64,000 nucleotides of DNA, from NCBI GenBank assembly GCA_964627195.1, contig CAZVJU010000002.1:1-64000 (forward strand), given 5' to 3'. Positions 1 through 10,800 of the stretch are shown here, piece by piece. The stretch is from CAZVJU01 sp964627195. Lineage in GTDB: Bacteria; Patescibacteriota; Microgenomatia; UBA8517. Each line of letters begins with the position of its first letter. The stretch's first letter is position 1. Made by a program: the position numbers and the translations under genes. The notes below the pieces were generated by a model that was given only the letters and a program-made list of their open reading frames with translations, did no database searches and was not told where the DNA came from.

Positions 1-1
1 C

Positions 2-382
2 CAATTTAGAAGCTTTGACTTTGCCCCAAGAGTAGCAAAATGGTTAAAGGATGGCATTAGTCTTCCGTCAACTCCCGATTTATTATCCACAATTTCAGCC
101 GTACCAAATTTTATATGGTTTATAGACTCTTTTGGAAACGCGAAAACAACTATTTTGACCCAAGATCTAAGGCTAAAAGCTAAAGGTAAAATTAAAACCA
201 CTGTGGGAATTTTCAGATATTATGACAGACTAAAAGACATTCCATACGGAGAAACTGCAATTTACACTGGAAGTTCAGGGTTAGGAAATAAACGATTTTT
301 GGAAATCGCTACACAAGGAAGAGAAGGAAGTGCAGCAAAAACACTAACACTAAAAATTGGAGAGGAGATTAAATTCTTGTAA
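2..382 (+). CDS. SAM hydrolase (DUF62/SAM hydroxide adenosyltransferase family), C-terminal part only
   Basis: The frame is open from the left edge, so the 5' end lies outside the window; the first internal start-like codon (TTG at 155) is not the real start. The visible 126 residues contain FIDSFGNAKTTI, which matches the D-x-FGN-x-x-TN segment of the family, and a C-terminal stretch GSSGLGNKRFLEIA followed by GREGSAAKTL, matching the usual end of the C-terminal beta-barrel domain. Family members hydrolyse S-adenosylmethionine to adenosine and methionine. The catalytic N-terminal domain cannot be seen, so activity cannot be judged. The family call rests on these two motifs only. Confidence 0.6.
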   Translation, partial: QFRSFDFAPRVAKWLKDGISLPSTPDLLSTISAVPNFIWFIDSFGNAKTTILTQDLRLKAKGKIKTTVGIFRYYDRLKDIPYGETAIYTGSSGLGNKRFLEIATQGREGSAAKTLTLKIGEEIKFL

Positions 383-429
383 TCAAGCAAAATACAAAAT
401 CACCAAACCTTTTCCGTAAGTAAATACCT

Positions 430-1419
430 ATGTACATTATAACAAAAGGTCCCTACAATAATAGGTATATGCCTTCCTCCTTTTTCGGGCGGAATCAACT
501 ACAGCAATGGTACGTTCAGGACGGTTTGTCTACCTACGGAATCTCTGAAAAGGTTGGTTGCGACCCTAAAACTGTTTATTATTGGCTGAAAGAATATAGC
601 ATATCCACAAGACCGAGGAAAATAATACCAACTTCGAAAACCGATCTTGTAAAACTTTATAGGTTAAACCTATCATTAAAAGATATCGGCAAACAAATAG
701 GCTGCACTCCTTCTGCAGTACTTAGAAAATTTAGAAAATTCGGTATTAATACTCGAACTCCATGGGAAGCTAGTACATTCCATATTAAACATAATTTCTC
801 TAACAATCTGTTAGAAAAAGCATATTTGATAGGATTTCGCATCGGGGATCTGAACGTTGTCAGGAGATCATCACTTTCATCTATAATTGTAAAATCTAAT
901 ACAACTAAAGTTGAGCAGGCGACTTTACTAAAAAAACTTTTTTCAAAATATGGGCCTATTTGGATCAGTAGACCCAAAAGTCGGCTAAGTGTATATCATT
1001 TCACCGCCACACTAAACGACTCATTCTCTTTCTTACTACCGAAACATACTTCGATACCTGTATGGATTGTTCGATCAAAAAATTTATTTTTAAGCTTTCT
1101 AGCCGGCTACTCTGATGCTGAAGGATCAATAGGAATATACGATGGCCGTGCTTCCTTCAGGATAGGTTCATATGACAAAATAATTCTTAATCAAATTCAT
1201 GAACTCCTAATAAAATACAGAATTCGAAACACCATTATATTAGAGACAAAAGCAGGGAAATATGGTAACCGGGTTCTTAACGGTGACTTTTATAGAGTAA
1301 GTATTAGAGATAAAATGGCTCTTAAATTGTGTCTATCGGAACTCCTTCCTTACCTCAAACACAAAAACCGTATAAAGTGCGCGAGGTTAGCCTTAAAAAA
1401 TGTTCATTCAAGAATGTAA
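430..1419 (+). CDS. Free-standing LAGLIDADG homing endonuclease with N-terminal HTH domains
   Basis: The 329-aa protein has two helix-turn-helix-like segments near residues 25-60 and 72-105 (for example GISEKVGCDPKTVYYWL), then two LAGLIDADG repeats: AYLIGFRIGDL near 131-141 and LAGYSDAEGSIG at 224-235. The acidic residues of both motifs (D139 and D229 or E231 by rough count) are present, so a single-chain, two-repeat endonuclease is expected. It is not inside an intron or intein reading frame: it stands alone between a SAM hydrolase gene and metG. The HTH domains could give extra DNA contacts or autoregulation. Such genes spread by cutting an allele that lacks them; here the cleaved target is unknown. 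Confidence 0.85.
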   Translation: MYIITKGPYNNRYMPSSFFGRNQLQQWYVQDGLSTYGISEKVGCDPKTVYYWLKEYSISTRPRKIIPTSKTDLVKLYRLNLSLKDIGKQIGCTPSAVLRKFRKFGINTRTPWEASTFHIKHNFSNNLLEKAYLIGFRIGDLNVVRRSSLSSIIVKSNTTKVEQATLLKKLFSKYGPIWISRPKSRLSVYHFTATLNDSFSFLLPKHTSIPVWIVRSKNLFLSFLAGYSDAEGSIGIYDGRASFRIGSYDKIILNQIHELLIKYRIRNTIILETKAGKYGNRVLNGDFYRVSIRDKMALKLCLSELLPYLKHKNRIKCARLALKNVHSRM

Positions 1420-1433
1420 TTAGTTATAGCCTC

Positions 1434-1442
1434 TGATAAAAT
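1434..1442 (+). promoter_or_regulatory. Extended -10 promoter of metG, probably leaderless
   Basis: TGATAAAAT is an extended -10 element (TGn plus TAAAAT). Exactly six bases separate it from the ATG of metG, so transcription should begin at or next to the start codon. The same element and spacing occur in front of tsaD (46749-46757). Confidence 0.65.
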
Positions 1443-1448
1443 ACGCAT

Positions 1449-2849
1449 ATGCAAAAATTTTATGTCACTACACCAATTTATTACGTTAACGATGTCCCGC
1501 ATATTGGACATGCATATACTACACTTGCGGCAGATATTATCACTCGTTATTACAAAACACGACTTGGTAAAGATAACGTCTTTTTTCTTACCGGTACCGA
1601 CGAGCATGGACAGAAGGTCGCGCAGGCCGCAGAGGAAAATAAACAAACTCCTAAAGAATATGCTGATTCTGTCGCACCTAGATTTCAAGAAGCCTGGAAA
1701 CTTTTAAATATAGAGTATGACTATTTTATAAGAACTACCGATCCGAGGCATGAAAAAGTAGTAACCAATCTACTTAGCAAAATTTATAAAAATGGCTATA
1801 TATATAAAGGCGTATATGAAGGTTTATATTGCATTGGTTGTGAGAAATTCTTAACGGATAGTGAATTAGTAAACGGCAGGTGTCCACTACATCCAAACAA
1901 AAAGCCTGTTTATCAGAAGGAGGAAAACTATTTTCTTAAATTAAGAGATTTGTCAAAAGAGGTATTGCAAAAAATTAAAAATAAAGAATATAAAATTAAA
2001 CCGGAGAAAAGAAGGCATGAAGTATTAAGCAGATTAGAATTGGGTGTCGAGGACATCTCAATTTCGCGTGCGGGGGTTCCTTGGGGAATTCCAGTTCCTT
2101 GGGATAAATCTCAAACAGCATATGTCTGGATTGATGCTCTTATTAACTATTTTTCTGCTACTCAATTTTTAAAAGGAAAGGAAAAATTTTGGCCAGCAGA
2201 TCTCCACTTGGTTGGAAAGGATATTCTATGGTTCCATACAGTCATTTGGCAAGGCCTTTTAATTGCTGCCGAAATTGATTTACCTAAAGTAATTTTTGCT
2301 CACGGTTTTTTTACAATTGATGGTCAGAAAATGTCGAAATCTCTGGGAAATGTTATAACTCCAAAGCAGTTGGCAGATAGATATGGTGTTGATGGGGCAA
2401 GATTTCTTGTTATTTCAGCATATCCATTTGGAGGGGCCGGAGATATTTCTTTCTCTAGGTTTGATGAAAAATATAATGCAGATTTAGCCAATGGCTTAGG
2501 TAATTTAGTCGCAAGGGTCGCTAAGATGGCAGAGCCTCTGACATTTCCAAAGAAGGATTATGACATATCAGTAAATACAGGGACTGCCGTACAATTGCTT
2601 TACTTCGAAGGAGCTTTAAAAGAAATTTGGGACAAAATCAAGGAGGCAGATATTTTTATCAATAAAAGGGGAGTTTGGAACTTAAAGGGAAAACAAAAGG
2701 AAGCAGCCCTGGCAAATTTAGTCGACAGGATCAGACAGATCGCATATGACTTGAAACCTTTCTTACCGGAAACAGCTGAAAAAATTGAGAAACAATTTAA
2801 AGGACAAAAAATTAGTTCGGAGGCACCTTTATTTCCTCATCTTAAATAG
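1449..2849 (+). CDS. metG: Methionyl-tRNA synthetase
   Basis: A class I synthetase charging tRNA-Met in the cytoplasm. The HIGH motif is intact at residues 18-21 (PHIGHAY) and KMSKS at 294-298 (GQKMSKSLGN). A zinc-binding insert has CIGC near residue 127 and a second ligand group CPLH, the single-knuckle type. At 466 aa it is short: the C-terminal dimerisation or tRNA-binding domain found in many bacteria is absent, as is common for CPR. The start at 1449 is fixed by a -10 box six bases upstream. It is followed after two bases by the glycosyltransferase gene, so the two are probably co-transcribed. Confidence 0.95.
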   Translation: MQKFYVTTPIYYVNDVPHIGHAYTTLAADIITRYYKTRLGKDNVFFLTGTDEHGQKVAQAAEENKQTPKEYADSVAPRFQEAWKLLNIEYDYFIRTTDPRHEKVVTNLLSKIYKNGYIYKGVYEGLYCIGCEKFLTDSELVNGRCPLHPNKKPVYQKEENYFLKLRDLSKEVLQKIKNKEYKIKPEKRRHEVLSRLELGVEDISISRAGVPWGIPVPWDKSQTAYVWIDALINYFSATQFLKGKEKFWPADLHLVGKDILWFHTVIWQGLLIAAEIDLPKVIFAHGFFTIDGQKMSKSLGNVITPKQLADRYGVDGARFLVISAYPFGGAGDISFSRFDEKYNADLANGLGNLVARVAKMAEPLTFPKKDYDISVNTGTAVQLLYFEGALKEIWDKIKEADIFINKRGVWNLKGKQKEAALANLVDRIRQIAYDLKPFLPETAEKIEKQFKGQKISSEAPLFPHLK

Positions 2850-2851
2850 TA

Positions 2852-4345
2852 ATGTTGAAAACATTTATTCTCAAACACGATAAGGGGGTTCAAAGAGCAC
2901 TGGAAATTTTACCCGGCTTGGTATCATGGAATATCATTTTATTTCCTTACTGGGGGATATTTGTAATTCCCGAGATTGTCGCATACTTCATCCTTGCGTT
3001 TAACGTCTATTGGTTTTATCAGTCCTTCACAATCGCAATTACCGCAACAATTTCCCACCTAAGAGTTCAGGCTTCGATGAACTATGATTGGCTAAAGGAC
3101 ATAAGATCCTTTCCGGACTGGCAAAAAATCCGTCACATCGTCGTTCTTCCGGCTTACAAAGAACCCTTACACATTCTCGAGAGGACTATTTCATCACTCA
3201 AAAATCAAACCCTTCCTACAAAACAAATAATTATTGTCCTGGCTTTAGAGGAAAGAGAAGACGAAAAAGAAAGAAATAATAAAACCAAGATCCTCAAAAA
3301 CAAGTTCGATGGAGTCTTTGGTAATTTTTACACGACAATACATAAGCTCAGAGTAGGCGAGACCATCGGAAAGCACTCAAATCAAAGACATGCGGCAATG
3401 TGGGTAAAGAGAGAACTAGTAGACAATAAAGGAATGAACATAAAATACCTGACTGTTACGAGTTCTGACTCTGACCACAAATTTCACCACAATCATTTCG
3501 CCTGCCTGACTTACAAATTTCTGGATAACCCAAATAGATACACTTACTTCTGGCAACCAATTATGATGTTTTACAATAATATTTGGGAATTGCCCGCGAT
3601 TACGAGAATCCAAAACACATTAATGTCTATTTGGAATCTGTCACAACTTCCTCGGCAAGATCGGCTTATTAATGCTCAAAACTATTCCCTATCCCTAAAA
3701 CTTTTACATGAAGTCGGCTACTGGGATAAAGATAAAATTCCTGAAGATTGGGGAATATTTTTTAAAACTTTTTACAAAAAGAAAGGCATGGTGGAAGTGG
3801 AACCTATTTATCTCCCTGTTTATGCCGATGCAGCGCTCTCCTCTTCCTTTTGGAAAACTCTTAAAAACCAATATGAACAAATTAAACGCTGGGCTTGGGG
3901 AGTATCCGATGATCCCTGGATTATAAAAAATTATTTTTTGGCAGATGATGTACCTTTTATTGATAAAACGCTAAGGCTCGTAACAGTCATTTGGGCGCAT
4001 TTTTTGTGGCCAGTAAACTGGTTTATAATTACCATTGGTCTAACTCTCCCGACACTTATCAGTCCGGCTTTTGGTAGAACTACGCTTGGTTATACAGTTC
4101 CAAAAGTTTCATCGTTTGTTTTAACCTTGGCACTCATTTTCTTGGTTATTATGCTTATTTTTGACCATATATATAAACCCCCAAGGCCTAAAAGTTTTCC
4201 TCTTTGGCGGGCAATTCTAATACCGTTGGAGTTTGTCCTCATGCCTATTGCGGGCTTTTTCTTTTCCGCCCTTCCCGGCCTCGACGCACACACAAGGTTG
4301 ATGCTCGGTAAATACATAGAGTACAGAGTGACTGAAAAGGTTTAG
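2852..4345 (+). CDS. Family 2-like membrane glycosyltransferase
   Basis: The 497-aa protein has two hydrophobic segments near residues 20-65, a cytoplasmic GT-A-like domain, and about three membrane helices after residue 370. The domain starts with VVLPAYKEP near residue 99, has an acidic substrate-metal motif SSDSDHK near 204, and QIKRW near 342, the Q-x-x-RW signature of processive GT2 enzymes such as cellulose or hyaluronan synthases. It probably makes or exports a cell-surface polysaccharide; sugar and acceptor are unknown. The gene begins two bases after the metG stop. Its last nine codons occur again, with silent changes, about 80 bp downstream. Confidence 0.8.
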   Translation: MLKTFILKHDKGVQRALEILPGLVSWNIILFPYWGIFVIPEIVAYFILAFNVYWFYQSFTIAITATISHLRVQASMNYDWLKDIRSFPDWQKIRHIVVLPAYKEPLHILERTISSLKNQTLPTKQIIIVLALEEREDEKERNNKTKILKNKFDGVFGNFYTTIHKLRVGETIGKHSNQRHAAMWVKRELVDNKGMNIKYLTVTSSDSDHKFHHNHFACLTYKFLDNPNRYTYFWQPIMMFYNNIWELPAITRIQNTLMSIWNLSQLPRQDRLINAQNYSLSLKLLHEVGYWDKDKIPEDWGIFFKTFYKKKGMVEVEPIYLPVYADAALSSSFWKTLKNQYEQIKRWAWGVSDDPWIIKNYFLADDVPFIDKTLRLVTVIWAHFLWPVNWFIITIGLTLPTLISPAFGRTTLGYTVPKVSSFVLTLALIFLVIMLIFDHIYKPPRPKSFPLWRAILIPLEFVLMPIAGFFFSALPGLDAHTRLMLGKYIEYRVTEKV

Positions 4346-4415
4346 AATTATTCACTCTGTACTATATCTCTTAGTTCGTTTTATTGCTCATAATAGACAT
4401 TATTCGCAAGTTGCG

Positions 4416-4454
4416 AAATGCGAGATTGAATATAGGGTTACGGAGAAAGTTTGA
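4416..4454 (+). pseudogene. Displaced second copy of the glycosyltransferase 3' end
   Basis: Codons from 4425 read IEYRVTEKV followed by TGA; the intact gene ends with the same nine residues followed by TAG. Eight of the nine codons differ at the third base (for example GAG/GAA, TAC/TAT, AGA/AGG). The match is therefore at protein level, as expected for the tail of a diverged homologue left by recombination. A perfect 7-bp palindrome (TTCGCAA-G-TTGCGAA, 4403-4417) lies directly in front of it. Confidence 0.7.
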
Positions 4455-4627
4455 GTCTAATGAAAAACTATTTTCTGAAAATTTTTTACCATTAAACTTA
4501 AAATATAATCTTTGTTTAACAAAATAATTAACTTAAAATTTGCAATTAATAAGTAATTGTTTGTATAACCTCTCCCCTACTGAAATCTTAAAAACTTCCT
4601 ATAGTTTTATTATATAAATAAAGGAGT

Positions 4628-4798
4628 CTATGCAAATATTGTGCGACCAGGGTTGTTAAAAACAGGCTGAGTAGTTGTTAACGTCTGATGATAAACTACT
4701 TTTTCCGTCCCAAAAAATATTTTAGAATTTGATATCGATTTTAGGTTTTTTATATCCTCTACCCTACTAACCCATCCCCCAAATACCCCTGTTCCAAG
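4628..4798 (-). pseudogene. Open tail fragment of an unrecognised gene downstream of A2M
   Basis: The minus strand is open for 56 codons from stop to stop, beginning just after the second stop behind the macroglobulin gene. It has no start codon. Readable pieces are GVFGGWVSRVEDIKN and TEKVVYHQTLTTTQPVF, which look like ordinary protein sequence. It may be the remaining 3' end of a gene that the A2M operon replaced or truncated. I do not recognise the family. The rest of the 4346-4816 gap holds only the displaced glycosyltransferase tail and AT-rich DNA. Confidence 0.35.
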
Positions 4799-4816
4799 TT
4801 AAGCTCTTTTTATTAC

Positions 4817-7800
4817 TTAATCACTAACTTCCATCCAGCCTCCACTGGAGTGGCCGGAGATGTCAGGGATATACATATTGTAAGCTTGAGCTGGCGGGTG
4901 GTGATACCTTCCAGGCGTAGTGGGCCGTACGCGATAGGTATACTCGTATACACCAGTAGGTAGTGTTTCGGCAAAGAGAACAACTCGATCATCACGAACC
5001 TCATGATGTCTAAAGTAAAGCGGGCTTCGATCCTTGGGAATACTAAGTTTCTCAACATTAAGTAATGATGTTGTTGCCAAACTTTCGTTTACTGCCTCAA
5101 TCCCCGCTGGAAGTTTATCCTCGATAATAACATGGTGTGTAGTTGCAGCAGTTAAAATAATAAGTCTAATCCAAAGTTCATCTCCCGCATTTAACTTTGA
5201 ATTTCTAATTACCCGACCATTCCTATCAACAAAGTCTCTAATTACCACAAGCCCTTGGTCAAGCGGCTCAACCTCTTCAAAAGGAAGGAAATACTTGAGG
5301 TTCATATTGTAATAAAGTGCCCCCTTGCCGCTTTTTTCTATTTTCACCGGAACATTCCTCTCTTTGGCGATCTCGGCAAGCGAAAACTGTTCAACGACTT
5401 GCTTCATCAGGTCATTTTCTTCAAATGCACCCTCCTTTTGGGTAAGCCCTGCAAGCGATATCTTCCAAAACTCTTTAGGCTTACCTTCACGCCTTTCTTT
5501 CAGCATAGTGACAATTGCTCTTACGGCTGATGATGTCTCCTTAGTTGTTTGCCAGTGACCATCGTACCTGGCTTGCATTAGCCAGCGGGTAATATCTGGG
5601 ACAAAGGGGTGCTTGGGGTTGTTATCAACTAGTGCTTCCATCATCACAGAAGTTAAGGTAATATTGCCACTCATTGCATGCCATTTTCTTTTGGCTATCT
5701 CCCAATGGGCCGTCGTATTTGTTTTTACAGTCATCGCCACTAGTTCGTCCATAAGTCGAGTGACATCTCTCCTACTTCCTCCTCCCCTTTGCAGAGTCCT
5801 CAAAAGATACGCTTTACCTAGTTCATCCATTTGCCAACGTCTGTCCATAAGATTGCTCAAAATTCCTGAATCTAGAGTTTTTCCCCGAGAATAAACTGAA
5901 GCCAAGTAGACTATATTCTCAAGACCCAATTCCTGTTTATCCATCTCGCGCTTGAGATAGGTCATACCGCTTTCTATAGTACTTTCTGGGACGGTAAAAT
6001 CATTTTCTTGTGCATCCAATAAGCCATCTATAATCATCGCAGTTAAATATGGATTTGCGTCATAGCTTGCCCACCAACCCCAGCCTCCATCAGGCCTTTG
6101 CAGATTAGTGAGCCTCTGGATGCCGTCAGTTACGATATTTTCAAGGACATACTTGTCATACCCTCCGATTTTTTCCATTCCCGATTCTTTTGCCAAAGCA
6201 AGAAGTTGGATCGCCGGAATTACCCGATTGATGATCTGTTCATTACAATAGTAAGGAAAGGAAAGTAAATAACTTGCCGCATCCTGGACTCCAGAGCCCA
6301 AAGTTGGCGATAGACTGACCTCCAAACTCCCTTGGTCCGGAACAATGTTAGCAGGTAAAAACACTTTTTCGTCTCCAACGTCCTTTGCCTCACCCGAAGT
6401 CGCTACTACTTCCGGAGTATAGTAAGAAATAACCGGAATTTTAATTTTAACCGAGTCCGAGAACCCTCCACCTTCAGCCCGAAGTACAACTTCGGCTTCC
6501 TTAATATTTTTGACTTCAGTATCCCAGTAAATTTTTTGCGAGGTATCAGCCGCAATTGTTGTAGTCTTTTTGGAAGTGCCAACAACACTAAGTCCAGTAA
6601 GGGAAATCTCCGTAGAAACCGTTGAAGAACTTCCTGTATTATTGTGAACTACCATTCCCAGTTTTGGCTTATCGCCAACACTTATAAATCTTGGAAGTAA
6701 GGGTTGGATAAGTACATCCTTTGTAACCAGTATCTTTTTTACTGAATCTCCTACTGAAGTATTTTTACTTACCGCAATTCCAATGAGTCGCCATGTTGTC
6801 AGGTTATCAGGCAGCTTAACTTTAAAGTGCCCTTGGCCGTTATCATCTGTTTCGACATGGGCATTCCAATAGGCCGTATCAAGAAATTTCTCTCTCACCG
6901 TCTCTGGTCCACCATCTTTTTGGTTGTGAACCCAAATGTTGCCGGCTATAAAAGTGTGGTAATTCTCTACCTTCAGATTATAAACTCTTACGGGCTCTAT
7001 TATTTTTTTGATGCTTTCAACCTTTACCCAAAGACCATTTGCATCAAGCAATTCATCTTCAGGGGTAATGGCGTTGACAGCTAACCACCCTTTCTTGGTA
7101 AATAGCCTATGAACACCTGTCACTTTCAGCTTCCCATTTAGTAAAAAGTACTCACTAACATCGTGAACAAAAACCTCGGAAACCCTTGCTGAAACCATAG
7201 TTTGAGAGTTTTCTCCCTCTCGCGTTAAAACGCTATCTCCAGCTGCCACATCTTGAATAGCCTTATAAGTCCCAGTACTCATGAGGATAGGTGTTTCTCC
7301 GGTGAAACATCCACCCCCGGAACCGCCCTTAGCCCCAAGATTAACATTCTCGTTCAAGCGATCCATGGAAACAGTTAAATCATTGGCTGTCAAAACCGAA
7401 AGGTTTCTAGGGTTATAAAATGTTTGGTAAATATCTGCGAGTTCTGCTCTTGCTAAACTCCAGACCGCTTCATCAACCAGCGCAACCGCTACTTCTGTTT
7501 TAACATTTGCTCCAGTACCATCCTTTGTAGTCAAATTGACCTCCATTTCCTCTCCCGGACTGAAGCGTTCTTTTGGGGTAGATAGTTCAAGGTTTACTTC
7601 TGTTTTGGGATTATCTACCCTAATCTCGGCAACACCCATCTTAAAGTGAGGTGGATCTTTCACTTCTTTCCCGGCCTTTATAAAGCTTGCCGAAATAAAG
7701 GCGTTTGGAGAATACCGCTCGGTTATCGAAAGATCAAAAGCTTGGTTGTCGCTTGTCAGTTTTACAATCTTGTAATCATAAACACTTCCTCTCTCAATAG

Positions 7801-10800
7801 TAACAAGACCTGTCATATTTTCGTACGGAAGGGAAGCTATAACCTGGGCCGTGTCACCAATGGCATACTCATCTTTGTCAGGGACGATAACAATTCGGTC
7901 GTGATTTTCCTGGGGAGAGTTTACACCAAAACCTGAAATCCAAAGCTGAGCAGCTGATTTGGTCATCCGACCTTGGCTATCACTAGCCTCGGCAACAACT
8001 CGAAAACTTCCTCCCTCGGGCGGAACAAAAGACGCAGTTGCGCGGCCAAGTTCACCTGTTACTACCTCGACAGCAGAAATAAATGTATCGGTAGCTTTAT
8101 TCGTCCAGTAAAATTCTTCGGTGTCGGGATCTTGTTCACGGACATAATCCCAAGTTCTTTTATAAAACGAGACTTTAACAGGAATATCTTTTAACGTCTG
8201 GCCATCTATGGTTACAGCAACTAACTCAACTCTACTTTCCTGACCCGCTTTTCCCGAATATCGTTCAGGCTTGACTCCAACATGCAAACCCGCCTGGTGA
8301 ATAACAAATTCCTTCGAATTGGCAATTGCTTGATTACTGACATCCGTGACAATTGCTTCCAAGCGCATCGTTTGGTTCGTTTCTTTATCAGAAATATTTA
8401 GCGGCAGCTTAAGAGAATAGTTCCCATCCTTATCCGTAGTTCCTGTTCCCTCAGCAACTTTTTCACCCGAATAGTAATTGTAGGACCGGTAAAACCACCA
8501 CGGTCTATACCAGTACGAATCATTATCACCAAATTCAAACCTTAAATCTTTTTGCCACCGAAAAGAAGAATCGGAAGTCGTAAGGGTCCACTTAATAGGT
8601 GCGTGGTCAACAGGTGAACCAAAGAAAAAGGCTGCTGTAACTGAGGCATCTACGACCTCTTTGTCGGTATAATCAGGTTTATCAGCGCTCACTTCTACGG
8701 AAAAATCGGGCTTTCTGTATTCTTCCACTTGGAATTGCTGCGAAAAGCCGTTTCCTAGAACCGTCGCGTTGATAGTGTAAAAACCAACAGAACCTTCTCC
8801 GCTTAAGTCAAAAAAGCCTGAGAAAGTTCCGAATGAACTCAAGGGTGACTCATCGCGGAATACCTCCTTTCCTCGGGCGTCTTGAACTGAAACTTGTACT
8901 TGACTTCCTTGATCCAGAAGTTCATATATACCGTCTTTGTCCCGCCTAACAACCCCTTTGTAATAGACTTTTTGTCCGGGGCGGTATATTGGTCGATCAA
9001 GTACTATATATACTTTTAAATTTTCAGATGCCCGGTAATCGTCTCTTTCTTGATAATCGTAGTACGAAGGAAGGCCAAACTCATATGGTTGTATTCCTTT
9101 TTGCCAAGCATCGATAACCACCGCCTCGTCTCCTCCTCCCTTGGCAAAAGCAATAATCGGATTCTCGTAACTTACATACCCCCCTCTTTCACTTCTAAAT
9201 TCTCCATCTACTTTGAAAACACCATCTGTATTCGTCTTGCCACTTTTACCAAGCGATGATCCAAGCCTTACTATTTCAATATCCATGTCTTTAACTACCT
9301 CGCCCGTTGATGAGTTAACTGCCCAAACCAACGCCTGCGAGGGACTGGTCTTCAGAGTCAAAGAAGATTTAGAAACAACCATTACAAGATTGTCGTGGTT
9401 TCCGTTTCCAATTCTTGCATCCAAAAAATAAAAGCCGGGGTCGATTTTTTCACCATTCCCTTTTTCAACCTTAGTAATAACGTGAACCGGAATGTTTTGG
9501 TCTGTCTCAAACTCCTCTTTCCACTCTCTTACCAACTCATGTTTTGAGGGATCATAACTTTGCAAGTTTCTTTGCTCCCACGGACCTGAAATATGAATTT
9601 TATAAATAGCTAAGAAGTCATTTCTTTTTAATTTATAAAGCTTGTATGTTACGTCATTGACGTTTACTACTTTCGCAACAATTCTAGGAACAATCTCCTG
9701 ATTAAAACTGGCAAAATAAGTTCCTGAGGGGATAATAGTAATACTTGGTTTATAGGCTGCAGTCCGGAAGGAAAAGGTATAATCTTGCCCCAACGGCACG
9801 TCGTGTTGATCCTCAACATTTCCTTTAATAGTAATTGTGTAATCCGAAGATCTTCCAAGGTAAGTATCTATAGACAGAGAGTGCTTACCGCTGTAACTGG
9901 AAAAGTAGGTTGAGGGTTTTCGGTCCGGTTGTGGAGCAATAATTACATTATCTTTAAAAGATTTTTCATCCATTGGAGAAACAAAACTGACCTCAATTCT
10001 ATGTTCTTGCTCTACTTCCTTACTTCCATCTCCTGGGTTTGTGGCAATAATTTTAGGTAAAGGAGCAGTTTTAAATTTCCAAGTGTACGGGTGCTCTAAA
10101 CCGTTTTCTCCCTCGATTGCCAATAATCCTGCATCAATTCGGGCTTCATACCAAACCTCTCTCTCCAAGGCTTTTACCGGATACATGCCGACATATAGCT
10201 TATTGATTCGAATACTGACTGGTACCTCATTCCTTACCTCGCCCTCCAGTCTAAATAGGTGAAAAGACTCCCTTGCAGAATCCAGTCTTATGGGCATGTT
10301 AAGAGTAGCGGATACTGATGCGGTCGGACTTGCATAGTTATAATTATCAGATGGTGATGTCCCCAAAACTCTCGGCCGAACAGTTGAAAATGAAAAACCA
10401 AAATCTTCATGAAGTTCCCCATTATCCTTTGCTTTCATCCCAGCAGGAACTGTATAAGTATAGGTCGTTGCAAGCTTCAGAGGTTTAGCAGGTCGAAACT
10501 GATATGCTGTTGTCCCCAACCACCCTCCTTCACCCTCCACTTCAGGAGAGAGTGTAAATGCAGGAAGCTGACTCTCTTTCTCATCAGCCGAAGTTAAGGG
10601 AATCATTGCCCGGTCAAACATAACTGTTATTGGAGATCCTACTTCTGGGGCCTCAATTTGGGGACTTGCTAAAATGACCTTTGGATGCCCCAAGGTTTCA
10701 AAAGCTATTTTTTGAGGAAAAAATTTAGGAATAAAAAACGCTGACATTGCCATTGATCCAACTTCAACTTCATACTTTCTTGCAATTTCGAATGGTTTGT

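Noticed and set aside
430..470. Displaced metG start (MYIITKGPYNN against FYVTTPIYYVN)
   Set aside because: Only about half of the positions agree and the frame belongs to the endonuclease ORF; weaker than the other displaced ends.
657..977. Long minus-strand ORF within the homing endonuclease gene
   Set aside because: It is a shadow frame: low-complexity translation, no start signal, and the plus-strand gene has clear LAGLIDADG motifs.
430..1448. Homing endonuclease as part of an intein or intron of metG or the SAM hydrolase gene
   Set aside because: Both neighbours read continuously on their own and no splice-like junction joins them.
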